A stretch of DNA of 64,000 nucleotides from Synergistaceae bacterium (GCA_017470485.1 JAFUYQ010000017.1:124001-188000); one strand, 5' to 3'. Positions 41,382-51,654 are shown, counted from the stretch's first letter. Numbers and translations: made by a program. The notes: generated by a model from the letters alone, not told the origin.

Positions 41382-44300
41382 TCAGCGTTTTCGTTTCAGA
41401 ACCGCGAGGCCGAGAAGCATTACTGCTCCTGAGAACGTCAGCCCTGCGCTGCAACCTCCGCTCGTTGAGGAGCCTACGCCTACGCTTTCGCCTTCGCCGG
41501 AACTGCTGCTTGTCGTAATAACCGGTGAATAAGTGTAGCCGGGTTCGAGGTATGCCGCGACGTTGACGTGCTTGTTAGCCGGAACTGTGTAGACTTCAGT
41601 ACCGCTGTCGTCAAGGAAAGTATAGTCTTCCGAGTAAGTTTCCGCCGCAGAAACATTCGCCTGATTCGTCATCGTCATGTCAAGGAAAATCGGCGAACCT
41701 ACGGGAAGATTATCGAGGCTCACTCCGAAGATGTATATAGCCGCCTTGTCAACGCTGACCACAGGGAGTATTACCTCAACTTTCCGCCCCTGCGCAACGA
41801 TACCGGCAAGCTGTCCTGACGGAATATCAGCCGAAGTTCTCAGCTCTCTGAACGAACTTACGTCCATCGAAAGAACAGGAGCATTACTGCGTCCAAGAGA
41901 CGTTCTGAGAGTATCTGAAACTTCTTCAAGGTTCACGCGCGGTGCATGTCCTCTTACTGATACAGCGGTGCCGTCAGTCTTTGTCTCTGTCTCCGCAGTG
42001 TCAGGAACTTTGTTCTCATCGTCAGGCTTTGTCTCTTCGGCGGGCTTTTCTTCGGCAGGCTTTTCCTCAGAAGGTTTCAGACCCTTGACGATTGCCACGT
42101 CATTGGAAGTTGCCTCAGCCGTGATAATCATCTTGTAACGCCCGTGAATGAGGTACGCCGCAACGTTGATGTAAGAATTTCCGTCAACAGCTCCCGAAAC
42201 GTTGCCGCTGTCGTCAATGAACATCTGACGAGTCTTATCTTCGCGTTCATCTTCATCGTAGTAGCGGTATCTGTATATGTCGCTCGACACCACAATGTCC
42301 TTTGACCTTGAAGGCTCGAAGAATATTTCTTTGACACCGCCCTTGATGTTGTCAACAGGCACGCGGAACATGTAGAAGCCCGAAGAGTTGATCTGCATTT
42401 CAGGGAGTACGACGGCAAGGAGCTGGGGAGTTTCCTTGTTAATCAAATCGTCCTTGAGTTCGTTGAAGACTTTTGTGGCATCTCTTGAGGCGATAACTTT
42501 CATTGTCCAGTCATCAAACACGTCCACGCCGTAAGGAAGGTTGAGTCCGTCAACAAAATCCCAGACCGCGTTATAAGCGTCGGGCGACGGGTCTTTGGGC
42601 ATAGCGAATCTCGGAAGCACTGAGAGTCCCTGAAGTCCTACGTTTTTAGGTGTCTCGTCATAGACCGGCTCTGGTGAGACAGGAGTTGTGCCGCCTGATG
42701 AACTTTCAGGATAAGTTGTCCAGCCTGAAAGCCTTGATGTATTTCCGTCAGCCTCAAGGGTCTTCATGAGTGCTTCAGCGTCATCGGTGAGACCTGGAAT
42801 CTCGTATTTCCCTGTCGAGGCGTTCTTAGAGGCTACCCAGATCTCGCGCGGCAATGACACGTATCTTCCTTCTCCGTTGCTCATCTGATACGTCATCGAC
42901 AATGTTGTCATTCCGGCCGATTTTCCGGTGAGCTTTACGGTTATCGTTTTGTCAGTGCTTGAGACCGTCTCGATTCCGGCAATGTCCGAGTTTCCGATTA
43001 AGGCCGTAATGTTCTCGGCGGGATTGTTCGGAACGGATAACGTAACTGTCTTGCTATCGCCGACATAAAGCATGAGAGGAAGCTGTGTTTTGCCAGCGTC
43101 CCAGTCCAACGGAATGAAGTCGTTGGGGTTTGAAAAGTCAACAGGGTTGAATATCCATCTGTACAGGAATCCGTCCTCCATGAAGCTAATCTCCGCTGGA
43201 CGCAGGAACAGTTCAGGCATATTCACAGGAACAGATCCGCTCTTGCTGTCATAATGAAGTGTCTCTTCACTGTTTCCCGTGTAGAAACGGACATCAACAC
43301 TCATAGCCGTGATACCTGACGGAACATCGATTTTATTGTCCTTGCTGTCAACGAAGTACCATTCAACGCTTTCAACATTGATACCCTTGCGGTTGAATTT
43401 CACGTATGGTCTTCGTGTCTCAGGACTGACCGCCTTAATGCCGTCAGGAATCGTGTAACTTCCGTTCTTGAGGTATGGGGAATAAAATTCCCATATCACT
43501 GTTTCACCCGGCATACATGAAAAATCCACAATATACCGAAGTGTTACGTACTCAATGCCGTTTTCAACGTAAGGATCGCTGTAATAAGGGGACAACATTG
43601 TTGAGGTAGTAGGCGGCAAAGGAGCATCGGGCGGCAAGTCCGCAGGAATATCCACAGATAAATATGCAATACCATCTGCGTTTCCAAAGTCTTCACCGTA
43701 GAGAGTTGCTGTTCTCAGTTTCCGTTCAAGGAAAATGGATACCCCTTCAGGGAAGGACTGATTTTCATCATAATAGGATTTACCCTCAATAAGCGGTAAA
43801 TACACAGTGGGCGCAGCAAAGCTCACTTTGAACTCGCCGTCATCTTCTCCGCTGTCTGAGGTTTTCTCCCTAACTGTAACTGTCTGAGACAGCCGCAAGT
43901 ATCTTGGATAGTATGGCTCGATGTTTTTGCGCACAAAGCTGATAGTTGTCGTTCCGTTTTTCAGACCTCGAACATCAAACGATATTTTGCCGTCATTGAT
44001 GTCCTTTGACGTGAATTTTGAGGGAGTTATTGTGAGAATGTCAGCGTCCCAGAGTAATGCCTCAACAGAAGCTACATTTTCAGAATCCTCGAAGAACATC
44101 ACAGTACCTTTAGCGGTCTGTCCTGCGGAAACTGAAGGGATATTCATGCCACTGCTGTAGTCCGTTTCCATCGGGTTAAATTCCCAGCTGTAGTCAACGC
44201 CGTTGTACGTATAGGATACACTGAAGTCGGAATAGTTCGCGTCAACATACCACGCAAAGTCTATTGTGCCCTCCGTGCCCTCAACGCGTTCTCCGTCGAT

Positions 44301-46121
44301 GTAGAGGTCAGTTATTCCCGAAGGCTTCACTTTCTGGGTTGTCCCGTCAGCGTTGACCTTCACGAACGACCATTCGCAGGAAACAACGCGGTCAATATCC
44401 AGAGATGAGCGTTTGAGCTGTAAATACGGTACGAACTGCTCAAGCTGCTGTTCTACGGTCAGTATCTTGTCGAGTGAAACTATCGAGGGAACAGGGGCTG
44501 ATGTGAGATTGAGAGCCGGCCTATCTGGAAATTCCAACCAGATCTTTACGTTTTCAAGTTCCTGAACGTTCCCGAATGACGGAGTACTAGCGTATTCTGA
44601 GTTATCATAAATATCTTGTGTGTTGAATCTCGAACCGCGACTGAAATAAAAGTCAGTTCCGACACCGGCATCAAGCGGGTAAGTAATCAGGCTGATTCCA
44701 TTCACTTGGTGCAACGAACCATTGACAAACCCGAAGTGTCCTCGTAAATCCGCATATTCTTCTTCCTCATGCCTGTCGCCGTTGATGTCATAGAACACTC
44801 TTTTTTCTTTTGACGCTCCTGTCATTCCGGCAATCGAGGTGATATACACTCCGCCTTCATCAGCTGAAGGATAGTACGGCCTCCCCTCAACTAACGCTAC
44901 CCTTGATACTTTCCTAAAAACAGGGTAAAGACTGCTTTTCCCTTCGGGAATATCAAGTTTCCCGTTCTCGTCAGTTACGTTAATTTCACGGAAATAACGG
45001 CCTTCTCTCGGAATGTAGATTTCAAGAACAGTTCTTCCGGGTACTCCAGCATTGAGCGTGAATGACAATACCGATTTATCCTCGACCGAGTCATTCTCCC
45101 AGCCCTTTCCTTGAGTGAATTTCACGGAGCTGTAGTCAACTTCAATCACTGAGGTATTACCGGCGGCTATCATTTCGCGGACGGCTTCAGAATCAGCGAA
45201 GTCGTCAGAGAGCTTCAAGGCTGACGGCAGTTTAATGGTGATGCTCTTCTTGTCTCCTGTCTTCAGCGTCAAAGGCTGTTTCGCGAGCTCCAAGTCCCTC
45301 CACTCTATCGAAGAAGAAGAACGGTACTCAGGCACTTTGAACTTCCATGTGTAGAGCGCGTTGCCCCTCTCGTAAGAGACCTCCAATTCATCTCCATAAA
45401 GATAAGAGTCTTCGAGTGTTATACGAGCCGGCACGCTTTTGGTGAAATCATTGTAGCTGCCCCCAGAGTAGTTGCCTCTGACTGTTACGACCGGAATATT
45501 TACGGCTACAGGAACTCCCCAGTCTCCAGACTTCACGAAATAGAGTTCTCCCGTGTAGCGTGAATTGTTGGGAGTGAGTTTGATGAACGGTACGATGTCA
45601 TTCTTCCCAATGCTGACGCTCTTGAGTTCCTCGATTTTAGGAACAATTGCGCTTCCCGTGATAATGTCGGGAGATGTGTAGAGATTCCACATTACCTTAC
45701 CGCCAATAAATTCCTCAATGCCGCTTGAGTACATTATCCGGTAATCAATAAACCTTCCGCTGTAGTCCGGCATGTATTCACTGTTGACCACATCACTGTA
45801 AGTGCTTTCCAATGGATATTTTCGACCCTGATACGGGCTGTCCGAACTTACCACAGTCAGAGTGCCGCGAGGAAATTGAATATTTCCCTTCCAGTTATCC
45901 CTGAACTTTCCGCCGAACCTGAGAGAGTCAGCCTTTAAGACTTTCACTCCCGAATAGTCCGGCAATCCACTTGAACTGAGGGTTATGCTTCCGCTTGTAA
46001 CGTAGCTGGTGTAGATTCCGAAACCGCTGAACGGGTTAGGCGGTACTGAGTCAGCAGCTCCGGCTATACCGGCCGTACACAACATAACGGCAAGCATTGC
46101 CCAAAAACAAAACCTACGCAT
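41382..46121 (-). CDS. Giant secreted protein with Synergist-CTERM sorting signal
   Basis: A 1579-residue exported protein. Signal peptide: RRFCFWAMLAVMLCTAGIAGA. The C-terminus has GGCSAG, a hydrophobic helix (AVMLLGLAVL) and KRKR, the tripartite Synergist-CTERM pattern, so it is probably cleaved and anchored on the surface. The body is a beta-rich string of repeat-like units: phrases such as WSFVK, YSSGMNIPS, SWEFNP/RWIFNPVDF and TVTLSVPNN recur at intervals of about 250-300 residues, suggesting Ig-like modules. A Pro/Glu/Lys linker (EEKPAEEKPAEE) lies near 1400. No enzyme motif is recognised; a surface adhesin or S-layer-like role is possible. Its own promoter and terminator flank it. Confidence 0.85.
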   Translation of the reverse strand: MRRFCFWAMLAVMLCTAGIAGAADSVPPNPFSGFGIYTSYVTSGSITLSSSGLPDYSGVKVLKADSLRFGGKFRDNWKGNIQFPRGTLTVVSSDSPYQGRKYPLESTYSDVVNSEYMPDYSGRFIDYRIMYSSGIEEFIGGKVMWNLYTSPDIITGSAIVPKIEELKSVSIGKNDIVPFIKLTPNNSRYTGELYFVKSGDWGVPVAVNIPVVTVRGNYSGGSYNDFTKSVPARITLEDSYLYGDELEVSYERGNALYTWKFKVPEYRSSSSIEWRDLELAKQPLTLKTGDKKSITIKLPSALKLSDDFADSEAVREMIAAGNTSVIEVDYSSVKFTQGKGWENDSVEDKSVLSFTLNAGVPGRTVLEIYIPREGRYFREINVTDENGKLDIPEGKSSLYPVFRKVSRVALVEGRPYYPSADEGGVYITSIAGMTGASKEKRVFYDINGDRHEEEEYADLRGHFGFVNGSLHQVNGISLITYPLDAGVGTDFYFSRGSRFNTQDIYDNSEYASTPSFGNVQELENVKIWLEFPDRPALNLTSAPVPSIVSLDKILTVEQQLEQFVPYLQLKRSSLDIDRVVSCEWSFVKVNADGTTQKVKPSGITDLYIDGERVEGTEGTIDFAWYVDANYSDFSVSYTYNGVDYSWEFNPMETDYSSGMNIPSVSAGQTAKGTVMFFEDSENVASVEALLWDADILTITPSKFTSKDINDGKISFDVRGLKNGTTTISFVRKNIEPYYPRYLRLSQTVTVREKTSDSGEDDGEFKVSFAAPTVYLPLIEGKSYYDENQSFPEGVSIFLERKLRTATLYGEDFGNADGIAYLSVDIPADLPPDAPLPPTTSTMLSPYYSDPYVENGIEYVTLRYIVDFSCMPGETVIWEFYSPYLKNGSYTIPDGIKAVSPETRRPYVKFNRKGINVESVEWYFVDSKDNKIDVPSGITAMSVDVRFYTGNSEETLHYDSKSGSVPVNMPELFLRPAEISFMEDGFLYRWIFNPVDFSNPNDFIPLDWDAGKTQLPLMLYVGDSKTVTLSVPNNPAENITALIGNSDIAGIETVSSTDKTITVKLTGKSAGMTTLSMTYQMSNGEGRYVSLPREIWVASKNASTGKYEIPGLTDDAEALMKTLEADGNTSRLSGWTTYPESSSGGTTPVSPEPVYDETPKNVGLQGLSVLPRFAMPKDPSPDAYNAVWDFVDGLNLPYGVDVFDDWTMKVIASRDATKVFNELKDDLINKETPQLLAVVLPEMQINSSGFYMFRVPVDNIKGGVKEIFFEPSRSKDIVVSSDIYRYRYYDEDEREDKTRQMFIDDSGNVSGAVDGNSYINVAAYLIHGRYKMIITAEATSNDVAIVKGLKPSEEKPAEEKPAEETKPDDENKVPDTAETETKTDGTAVSVRGHAPRVNLEEVSDTLRTSLGRSNAPVLSMDVSSFRELRTSADIPSGQLAGIVAQGRKVEVILPVVSVDKAAIYIFGVSLDNLPVGSPIFLDMTMTNQANVSAAETYSEDYTFLDDSGTEVYTVPANKHVNVAAYLEPGYTYSPVITTSSSSGEGESVGVGSSTSGGCSAGLTFSGAVMLLGLAVLKRKR

Positions 46122-46180
46122 AAATATTACCCTCCTACTTATTAAGATTGTGATGATTATTTGGAAAAATATGCGTGAAA

Positions 46181-46209
46181 ATAATAATATTTCTGAGATG
46201 AATCGTCAA
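46181..46209 (-). promoter_or_regulatory. Promoter of the giant CTERM gene
   Basis: On the minus strand TTGACG (46209-46204), a 17-base spacer, then TATTAT (46186-46181), about 60 bases before the start codon. Both boxes match five of six consensus bases. Confidence 0.65.
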
Positions 46210-46221
46210 GCCCTAATCTGC

Positions 46222-46227
46222 TATACT
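46222..46227 (+). promoter_or_regulatory. -10 box of the Na/Pi cotransporter gene
   Basis: TATACT, 31 bases before the TTG start; no convincing -35 at 16-18 bases. Confidence 0.4.
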
Positions 46228-46257
46228 CTGTAAAATATAAATGAGGAGGAATTACGT

Positions 46258-47880
46258 TTGAACATAACCACATTCTTCACTATCGCCGGAGGAGTCGCTC
46301 TCTTCCTTTACGGCATCAAGCTGCTCTCATCGTCCCTTCAGAATCTTGCTGGCGACAAGCTCCGCCAGCTTCTCGGAGAACTCACAAAAACTCCCCTTCG
46401 CGGAATACTCGTCGGAATTATCGTAACCGTACTGATACAGTCCTCAGCAGGCACTACCGTCATGACTGTATCATTCGTCAATACTGGGCTTCTCTCCCTC
46501 AAACAGGCTCTCGGCCTCATAATGGGCGCGAACATCGGTACAACTGTAACCGCTCAGCTCATCGCCTTCAACATTGACACCCTCGCTTTGCCTCTGCTTT
46601 TCTTCGGAGTGTTCGCTTCAATGATATTCAGCAAGAAACATCTCAGTTATCTCGCGAGCGGATTAATCGGTTTAGGACTGGTCTTCATGGGAATGCAGAC
46701 GATGAAGACCGCCTCTCACATAATCGCACAGCACAGGGAACTTTTACTCATACTCAGCCGGAATCCTATTACGGGAGTTTTTGCCGGAATGATTCTTACT
46801 GCCCTCATTCAGTCTTCAGCGGCCACAATCGGTCTTACAATCGCCGTTGCCTCTCAGGGGTTAATCACTCTTGACGCTGCAATACCCATAATACTCGGCG
46901 ACAACATCGGCACTACCCTAACCGCAATAGTTGCCTCGCTTAACGCTTCACGCCCCGCAAAACAGGCAGCATTAGGACACGTGTTATTCAATCTCATAGG
47001 AACAATAATATTCATGCTTGCGCTTCCGCTCTACAGGAGTGTGATAATCTCGACAAGCCCCGACATAGGCCGCCAGATTGCGAACGCTCACACAATTTTC
47101 AACGTCCTCAACACGATAATATTCTTCCCGTTCGTCTCGCTGCTCGCTAAACTTATCTCAACGATTATCCCGTTACGCCCCGAAGATAAACCCGAAGATG
47201 TCATGTACCTTGATCCGAACTTAATCAGCATTTCCAGCGCGAGCGCGGTTGAGGCGGTAAAAGATGAGCTTCTTCACATGGGCAATATCGTTCAGCGAAT
47301 GTTCGATTTAATCCGCGAGACGTTCTTTGATTTCGACGAGGCTAAACTTGAGGAAAGACGCAAGAAATTCGACAGCCTTGAGGACTCCGTCAACAAAATC
47401 ACCCGTGCAATCTCAGCTTATGCCTCAGAGATATGGCAGAGGGGAGTCAGCGATTCGGTTTCGACAGTTCTCGGGTGCTACGTGAACGCCTCACTTGACC
47501 TCGAAAGAATCGGAGACAGGGCAGAGAATTTAATTGAACGCGCTGACGTTATGAATCATTACCTTTCTGATGAGGCAGTCGGGGAGTTCCGCGACATGTA
47601 CGACACGACATGCCTTGCGATTGACACATCGCTTGCCTCGTTAAAGCATGAGAACAGCGCGCAGGCTTGGCAGGTAATCAGGGAAATCGAAAAGAAAATC
47701 GACTCTCAGGAAAAGAAATATAGAAAGAAACATATCGACCGTCTCAACCGCGGCGAATGCGACCCCGAAAAAGGCGTGAACTTCATCACCCTCCTAAGTA
47801 ATCTCGAACGTATCGGCGACCACAGCAATAACATAGCCGGTTACACTCTTGATATTCTCGCAATGAGCAGTAAAGCATGA
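46258..47880 (+). CDS. Na+/phosphate cotransporter family protein with PhoU domain
   Basis: A 540-residue protein starting at TTG 46258 after GAGGAGG. Residues 1-310 are two NptA-type membrane repeats: the signature QSSAGTTVMTVSFVN and its counterpart QSSAATIGLTIAVAS, plus GANIGTT and GDNIGTT. Residues about 330-540 are a soluble helical PhoU-like domain (SLEDSVNKITRAIS, ERIGDRAENLIERA, ERIGDHSNNIAGY). The family imports phosphate with sodium; the PhoU tail may sense phosphate. Its stop overlaps the pbpC start by 4 bases. Confidence 0.92.
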   Translation: MNITTFFTIAGGVALFLYGIKLLSSSLQNLAGDKLRQLLGELTKTPLRGILVGIIVTVLIQSSAGTTVMTVSFVNTGLLSLKQALGLIMGANIGTTVTAQLIAFNIDTLALPLLFFGVFASMIFSKKHLSYLASGLIGLGLVFMGMQTMKTASHIIAQHRELLLILSRNPITGVFAGMILTALIQSSAATIGLTIAVASQGLITLDAAIPIILGDNIGTTLTAIVASLNASRPAKQAALGHVLFNLIGTIIFMLALPLYRSVIISTSPDIGRQIANAHTIFNVLNTIIFFPFVSLLAKLISTIIPLRPEDKPEDVMYLDPNLISISSASAVEAVKDELLHMGNIVQRMFDLIRETFFDFDEAKLEERRKKFDSLEDSVNKITRAISAYASEIWQRGVSDSVSTVLGCYVNASLDLERIGDRAENLIERADVMNHYLSDEAVGEFRDMYDTTCLAIDTSLASLKHENSAQAWQVIREIEKKIDSQEKKYRKKHIDRLNRGECDPEKGVNFITLLSNLERIGDHSNNIAGYTLDILAMSSKA

Positions 47881-50099
47881 GGAAATACTTTGCTGTAATC
47901 TCTACCATATTAATTACTGTCTTAACGGGGATATTTTCGTGGCTTTACCTCACGATTGACATTAACCCTGACAGAGTTACAACGATTTTTTCATCGCCGG
48001 CACTTTATGACGTTAAGGGGAGACTGTTTCACGTAAGGCTCTCCCCTTCGTCAGAATGGCAGATACCCATACCGCTCGATGAAATGGGTAAATGGCTTCC
48101 GCTTGTCGCGGTCAACGCAGAGGACGGAAGATTCTACAGTCATTTCGGAATTGATGTTCTGGCGATGATGAGGGCAATAGCTCTGGACATCTCACGGGGG
48201 AAAATCGTCTCAGGCGCGTCAACAATAACCAGTCAGGTAGTAAGATTAGCAGTCTCAGAACGCGAAGGGCGAAAGCGTACCCCTTCAACAAAAATCCGAG
48301 AGTTCATAATGGCGTTGAAGCTCGAACGGAAACTCCCGAAGTCTAAAATTCTCGAATGCTATCTAAATTTAGCACCCTTCGGAGGAAATATCAGAGGCGT
48401 TCAGGCAGCGTCATTGATATATTTCGGGAAGACCGCCTCACAGATTTCACCCGGCGAAGCCTGCCTTTTGATTGGAATGCTCAAAGGCCCGACGCTTTAC
48501 CGCCCCGACACAAAGCCGAAATCGGCCTTTAAGAGACGCAACGAAATAATATCCCTCATGGAACGTAAAGGAGTCTTCACTCATGATGACGCGAGGAGGG
48601 CTTACCTTGAGGATCTGCCGAGACGGAAATTTGAACTTCCCTCAAGGGCGTGGCATTACTCAGAGCTGCTTCTCTCACAGAATCCAGAGCATTCACCAAG
48701 ATATGACACTGAACTTGATATTGAGGTTCAGACGAAACTTGAGGCAATACTCCGCCAGTCGCTCAATGAATTTCCTTCTGACGTAACTTTGTCGGCCGGT
48801 ATCGCTGACAATAAGACAGGTGGATTAACCGCTTGGGTAGGGAACGCACGCTTCAGCTACAGGAAGGACAGCCATTCAGCCTCATGGGTTGACTGCGGAC
48901 GCTCACCGCGCTCGCCCGGCTCAACCCTCAAGCCCTTCGCATACCTTGACGCAATCGAACAGGGCATACTCACACCGTCAACGCTCCTCGCGGACACGTC
49001 AGCGGCATTTTCGGGACGCGCACCGCGTAATTTCGACCTCACTTACAGGGGAGCGGTTACGGCGAGGACTGCGCTTCATGAATCACTGAATGCTCCGGCG
49101 GTAAGGGTCTTGCGTTCGGCAGGGAGCGGGAGGGTTTTATCGTTCATGAGGAACGCAGGGTTAAGACATCTCACTCAGTCATCGGAATATTACGGCGACT
49201 CGTTAATACTCGGAGGGTGCGACGTTACACTGCTTGAAGAGCTTGAGGCTTACACGATGATTGCTTCATTAGGGCTTCACCGCCCGTTGAAATTTCTCAG
49301 GGAGAGTCCTGACACAGGCGGAAGACTTGCGAGTGAGGCAGGGTGCTGGATAGTCAGCGATATTCTGAAGTACAACGGTGAACTTTCGCTTTTCGCGCGA
49401 GGAACACTTGGCGGAAAATGGCAGATTGCCCTCAAGACAGGAACATCATACGGGCTTCGGGACGCTTGGGCGTGTGCGTGGACACCTGATTACACTGTCT
49501 GCGTATGGGCAGGGAGGCCGGACGGTTCATCATGGGAGGGGTTGATCGGCGCGAGGGCTTCAGCACCTTCGGCGGTCAAAATTCTTCGTGCAGTCTCGCC
49601 TAAATCAACATGGTATGAGCGTCCGGAGGGATTAATTGCGCGTAAGGTCTGCACGCTTTCGGGGAAGCCTCCGTTAGCGTTATGTCCTTCAACGAAACTT
49701 GAATGGGCTGTCGAGGGCGTAACACGTACAACTCCGTGCGATCTTCATTCAATGAAAGAGGGCAAAGCTGTTGTTAATATGCCGGCCGGTTTCAGTGCTG
49801 AGGGCGGAAAGAACTCGCGCTTGAACATAATATCGCCCATTCCGGGAGCCTCGTACTTTAACGCGCCTTTGGACACCGAAAGGAAAATCCCCTTCAAGGC
49901 AGAAGGCTCAAAGGGGCGGATATGGTGGTATCTTGACGGCAGGTACATCGGGGCGTCAAGGATAGGCGAGACGTTGTTCCGTGAGATCCCTGACGGTGAA
50001 CATGTTGTAAGTGTTGCGGACGGTGATGGGAGGAGTTCGGCGGTTAATGTAAAAGTTTTCACGCCCGGTAAAAAAACGCCTGCTGAAAAGCTGTTCTAA
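47877..50099 (+). CDS. pbpC: Penicillin-binding protein 1C
   Basis: A 740-residue bifunctional class A PBP. Residues 5-27 form the membrane anchor. The glycosyltransferase domain has the catalytic Glu82 in AEDGRFYSHFG. The transpeptidase has SxxK at Ser349 (PGSTLKPF), SxN in HESLNAPA, and KTGTS at 520. The last 100 residues are the BiPBP_C domain typical of PBP1C (PIPGASYFNAP, IPDGEHVVSVADGDG). It polymerises and crosslinks peptidoglycan. ATGA overlap with the Na/Pi gene. The TnpB element follows its stop. Confidence 0.95.
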   Translation: MRKYFAVISTILITVLTGIFSWLYLTIDINPDRVTTIFSSPALYDVKGRLFHVRLSPSSEWQIPIPLDEMGKWLPLVAVNAEDGRFYSHFGIDVLAMMRAIALDISRGKIVSGASTITSQVVRLAVSEREGRKRTPSTKIREFIMALKLERKLPKSKILECYLNLAPFGGNIRGVQAASLIYFGKTASQISPGEACLLIGMLKGPTLYRPDTKPKSAFKRRNEIISLMERKGVFTHDDARRAYLEDLPRRKFELPSRAWHYSELLLSQNPEHSPRYDTELDIEVQTKLEAILRQSLNEFPSDVTLSAGIADNKTGGLTAWVGNARFSYRKDSHSASWVDCGRSPRSPGSTLKPFAYLDAIEQGILTPSTLLADTSAAFSGRAPRNFDLTYRGAVTARTALHESLNAPAVRVLRSAGSGRVLSFMRNAGLRHLTQSSEYYGDSLILGGCDVTLLEELEAYTMIASLGLHRPLKFLRESPDTGGRLASEAGCWIVSDILKYNGELSLFARGTLGGKWQIALKTGTSYGLRDAWACAWTPDYTVCVWAGRPDGSSWEGLIGARASAPSAVKILRAVSPKSTWYERPEGLIARKVCTLSGKPPLALCPSTKLEWAVEGVTRTTPCDLHSMKEGKAVVNMPAGFSAEGGKNSRLNIISPIPGASYFNAPLDTERKIPFKAEGSKGRIWWYLDGRYIGASRIGETLFREIPDGEHVVSVADGDGRSSAVNVKVFTPGKKTPAEKLF

Positions 50100-50317
50100 G
50101 CCTCAATGTTGTAGCGGACTAACATATAATATAATACTGCTGTAAATTGTTTAACGAATTTTCACCCGTAAGGAACGGGATAAATATATATATACAAAAA
50201 TATACAGGATAAGGAAGGCGTAGTAATAGTTATCAAAAATTTATAATGTGTTGTAAATAGTGTGTTATTTAGCAAGTTTTCTTACAGCCTTATAATATAA
50301 AAAAGGAGGTGGGAAGA

Positions 50318-51490
50318 GTGCTAAAGACGTTGCGTGTTATGTTAGTAGCGAATAAAAATCAGAACACACGGTTATTTCAGTTCGCCGGGACAGCAAGATT
50401 CGCTTATAACTGGGCATTAGAGCAGGAAAAGAAAAACTATGAAGCAGGCGGAAAATTCATAAATGATTATGAGCTTCGCAAACGTTTCACAGTGTTCAAA
50501 CAGGAGGCGGATAACAGGTGGCTTTACACGGTAAGTAACAACGTATGCAAGCAGGCCGTCAAAGATGCAGCAGATGCGTATAAAAAGTTTTTCAAAGGAT
50601 TAGCGGAACACCCGAAGTACAAGAGCCGCAAACGCAGCAAGCCGAGTTTCTATGTTGACCCGATAAAAATAAAGTTTACGGAAACACATGTGAAACTTGA
50701 GAACATCGTACTGAGCAAAAAGAAAAACCGTAAGACTGCAAACTGGTTCAGGCTTGCCGAACATGAGCGAATACCGATAGACTCAAAATATTTTAATCCT
50801 CGTGTTTCATTCGATGGGCTTAACTGGTTTCTGACCGTAGGGATTGAAATTGAAGAGCCAGCGTCCATAACAAGCGGTAATGACGGCATAGGAATTGACT
50901 TAGGCGTGAAAGACTTAGCGATATGTAGTTCAGGTCGCGTCTACAAGAATATTAACAAGACCAGCCGTGTGAGACGGCTGAAGAAAAAACAGCGAAAGTT
51001 GCAGCGTAAAATCTCACGGAAATACGAAAGAAACAAGAAAGGAGCAAGTTATCAGAAGACACGCAACATTATAAAAAGTGAAAAGCAGCTTTTACGACTA
51101 ACCCATAGGCTAACGGACATCAGAACGAATTATATTCAGCAGGTAACGGCCGAGATAGTGAAGCGAGAACCAAGTTTCATAGTCATGGAAGATTTGAATG
51201 TAAGCGGAATGATGAAAAATAGACATCTGGCACGTGCCGTACAGGAGCAGAAGTTAGCGGAGTTCTATAGGATAATGCAGTACAAATGCGACTGGAATGG
51301 CATAACGTTAATCACGGCGAACAGGTTTTACGCAAGTTCAAAGACATGTTCAGTGTGCGGAAATATCAAGAAAGACTTGAAACTATCTGACAGGACATAT
51401 CATTGTGAACATTGCGGAGCTGTAATTAACAGGGATTTTAACGCCAGTGTGAATTTGTACAAATATGGCAAATCAGTAATTAACCAATGA
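50318..51490 (+). CDS. tnpB: TnpB RNA-guided nuclease of an IS200/IS605 element
   Basis: A 390-residue TnpB starting at GTG 50318, 8 bases after AGGAGG; the upstream GTG 50309 overlaps that ribosome site. The RuvC-like triad is intact: Asp in GIDLGVKDLAI, Glu in IVMEDLNVSGMM, Asp in NRDFNASVNL. The zinc finger is CSVCGN and CEHCGA, with the helix SSKTCSVC before it. TnpB cuts DNA guided by an omegaRNA from the element's right end and helps the element survive excision. Without tnpA it cannot move by itself. Confidence 0.93.
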   Translation: MLKTLRVMLVANKNQNTRLFQFAGTARFAYNWALEQEKKNYEAGGKFINDYELRKRFTVFKQEADNRWLYTVSNNVCKQAVKDAADAYKKFFKGLAEHPKYKSRKRSKPSFYVDPIKIKFTETHVKLENIVLSKKKNRKTANWFRLAEHERIPIDSKYFNPRVSFDGLNWFLTVGIEIEEPASITSGNDGIGIDLGVKDLAICSSGRVYKNINKTSRVRRLKKKQRKLQRKISRKYERNKKGASYQKTRNIIKSEKQLLRLTHRLTDIRTNYIQQVTAEIVKREPSFIVMEDLNVSGMMKNRHLARAVQEQKLAEFYRIMQYKCDWNGITLITANRFYASSKTCSVCGNIKKDLKLSDRTYHCEHCGAVINRDFNASVNLYKYGKSVINQ

Positions 51491-51499
51491 CACGGAATT

Positions 51500-51650
51500 A
51501 TTGATATGTACCGATACGTTAGTCGGGAATTGAAGCCTCTGGAGCGTCATAGCAAACGTAAATAGCAGACCACCGCGAAAGCGGACGCTGAAGGAGGAAA
51601 GAAACATAAAAGTTAGCTCTATAACTTTTTATAAGTTTTCTGTAACGGTA
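51500..51650 (+). ncRNA. Candidate omegaRNA at the 3' end of tnpB
   Basis: The stretch after tnpB can fold: AGCGT (51543-51547) pairs with ACGCT (51585-51589), enclosing CCGC-GAAA-GCGG (51573-51584), a GNRA-capped stem. Guide RNAs of TnpB elements derive from this region and end at the right end of the element, with the guide reading into flanking DNA. The segment GTCGGGAATTGAAGCC resembles conserved omegaRNA parts. Limits are approximate. Confidence 0.5.
51608..51629 (+). repeat. Right-end palindrome of the TnpB element
   Basis: AAAAGTTA (51608-51615) and TAACTTTT (51622-51629) form an 8-bp stem with a 6-base loop, followed by A/T-rich sequence. It could be both the transposon end hairpin and a terminator. 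Confidence 0.55.
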
Positions 51651-51654
51651 TTAT

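Larger units (their letters stand above)
50155..51648 (+). mobile_element. Lone TnpB element (IS200/IS605/IS1341 type), approximate limits
   Basis: The region between pbpC and rnj is A/T-rich, unlike its neighbours, and holds tnpB without a tnpA. On the left CCCGT-AAGGA-ACGGG (50165-50179) is a small hairpin; on the right AAAAGTTA/TAACTTTT (51608-51629) is an 8-bp palindrome. Subterminal hairpins and no terminal inverted repeats fit IS200/IS605 ends. The exact limits are not determined; they lie between the pbpC stop and the rnj start. Confidence 0.7.

Noticed and set aside
50165-50317. Possible tnpA remnant before tnpB
   Set aside because: The stretch is A/T-rich, has no Y1-transposase motif (HUH) in any frame, and is too short.
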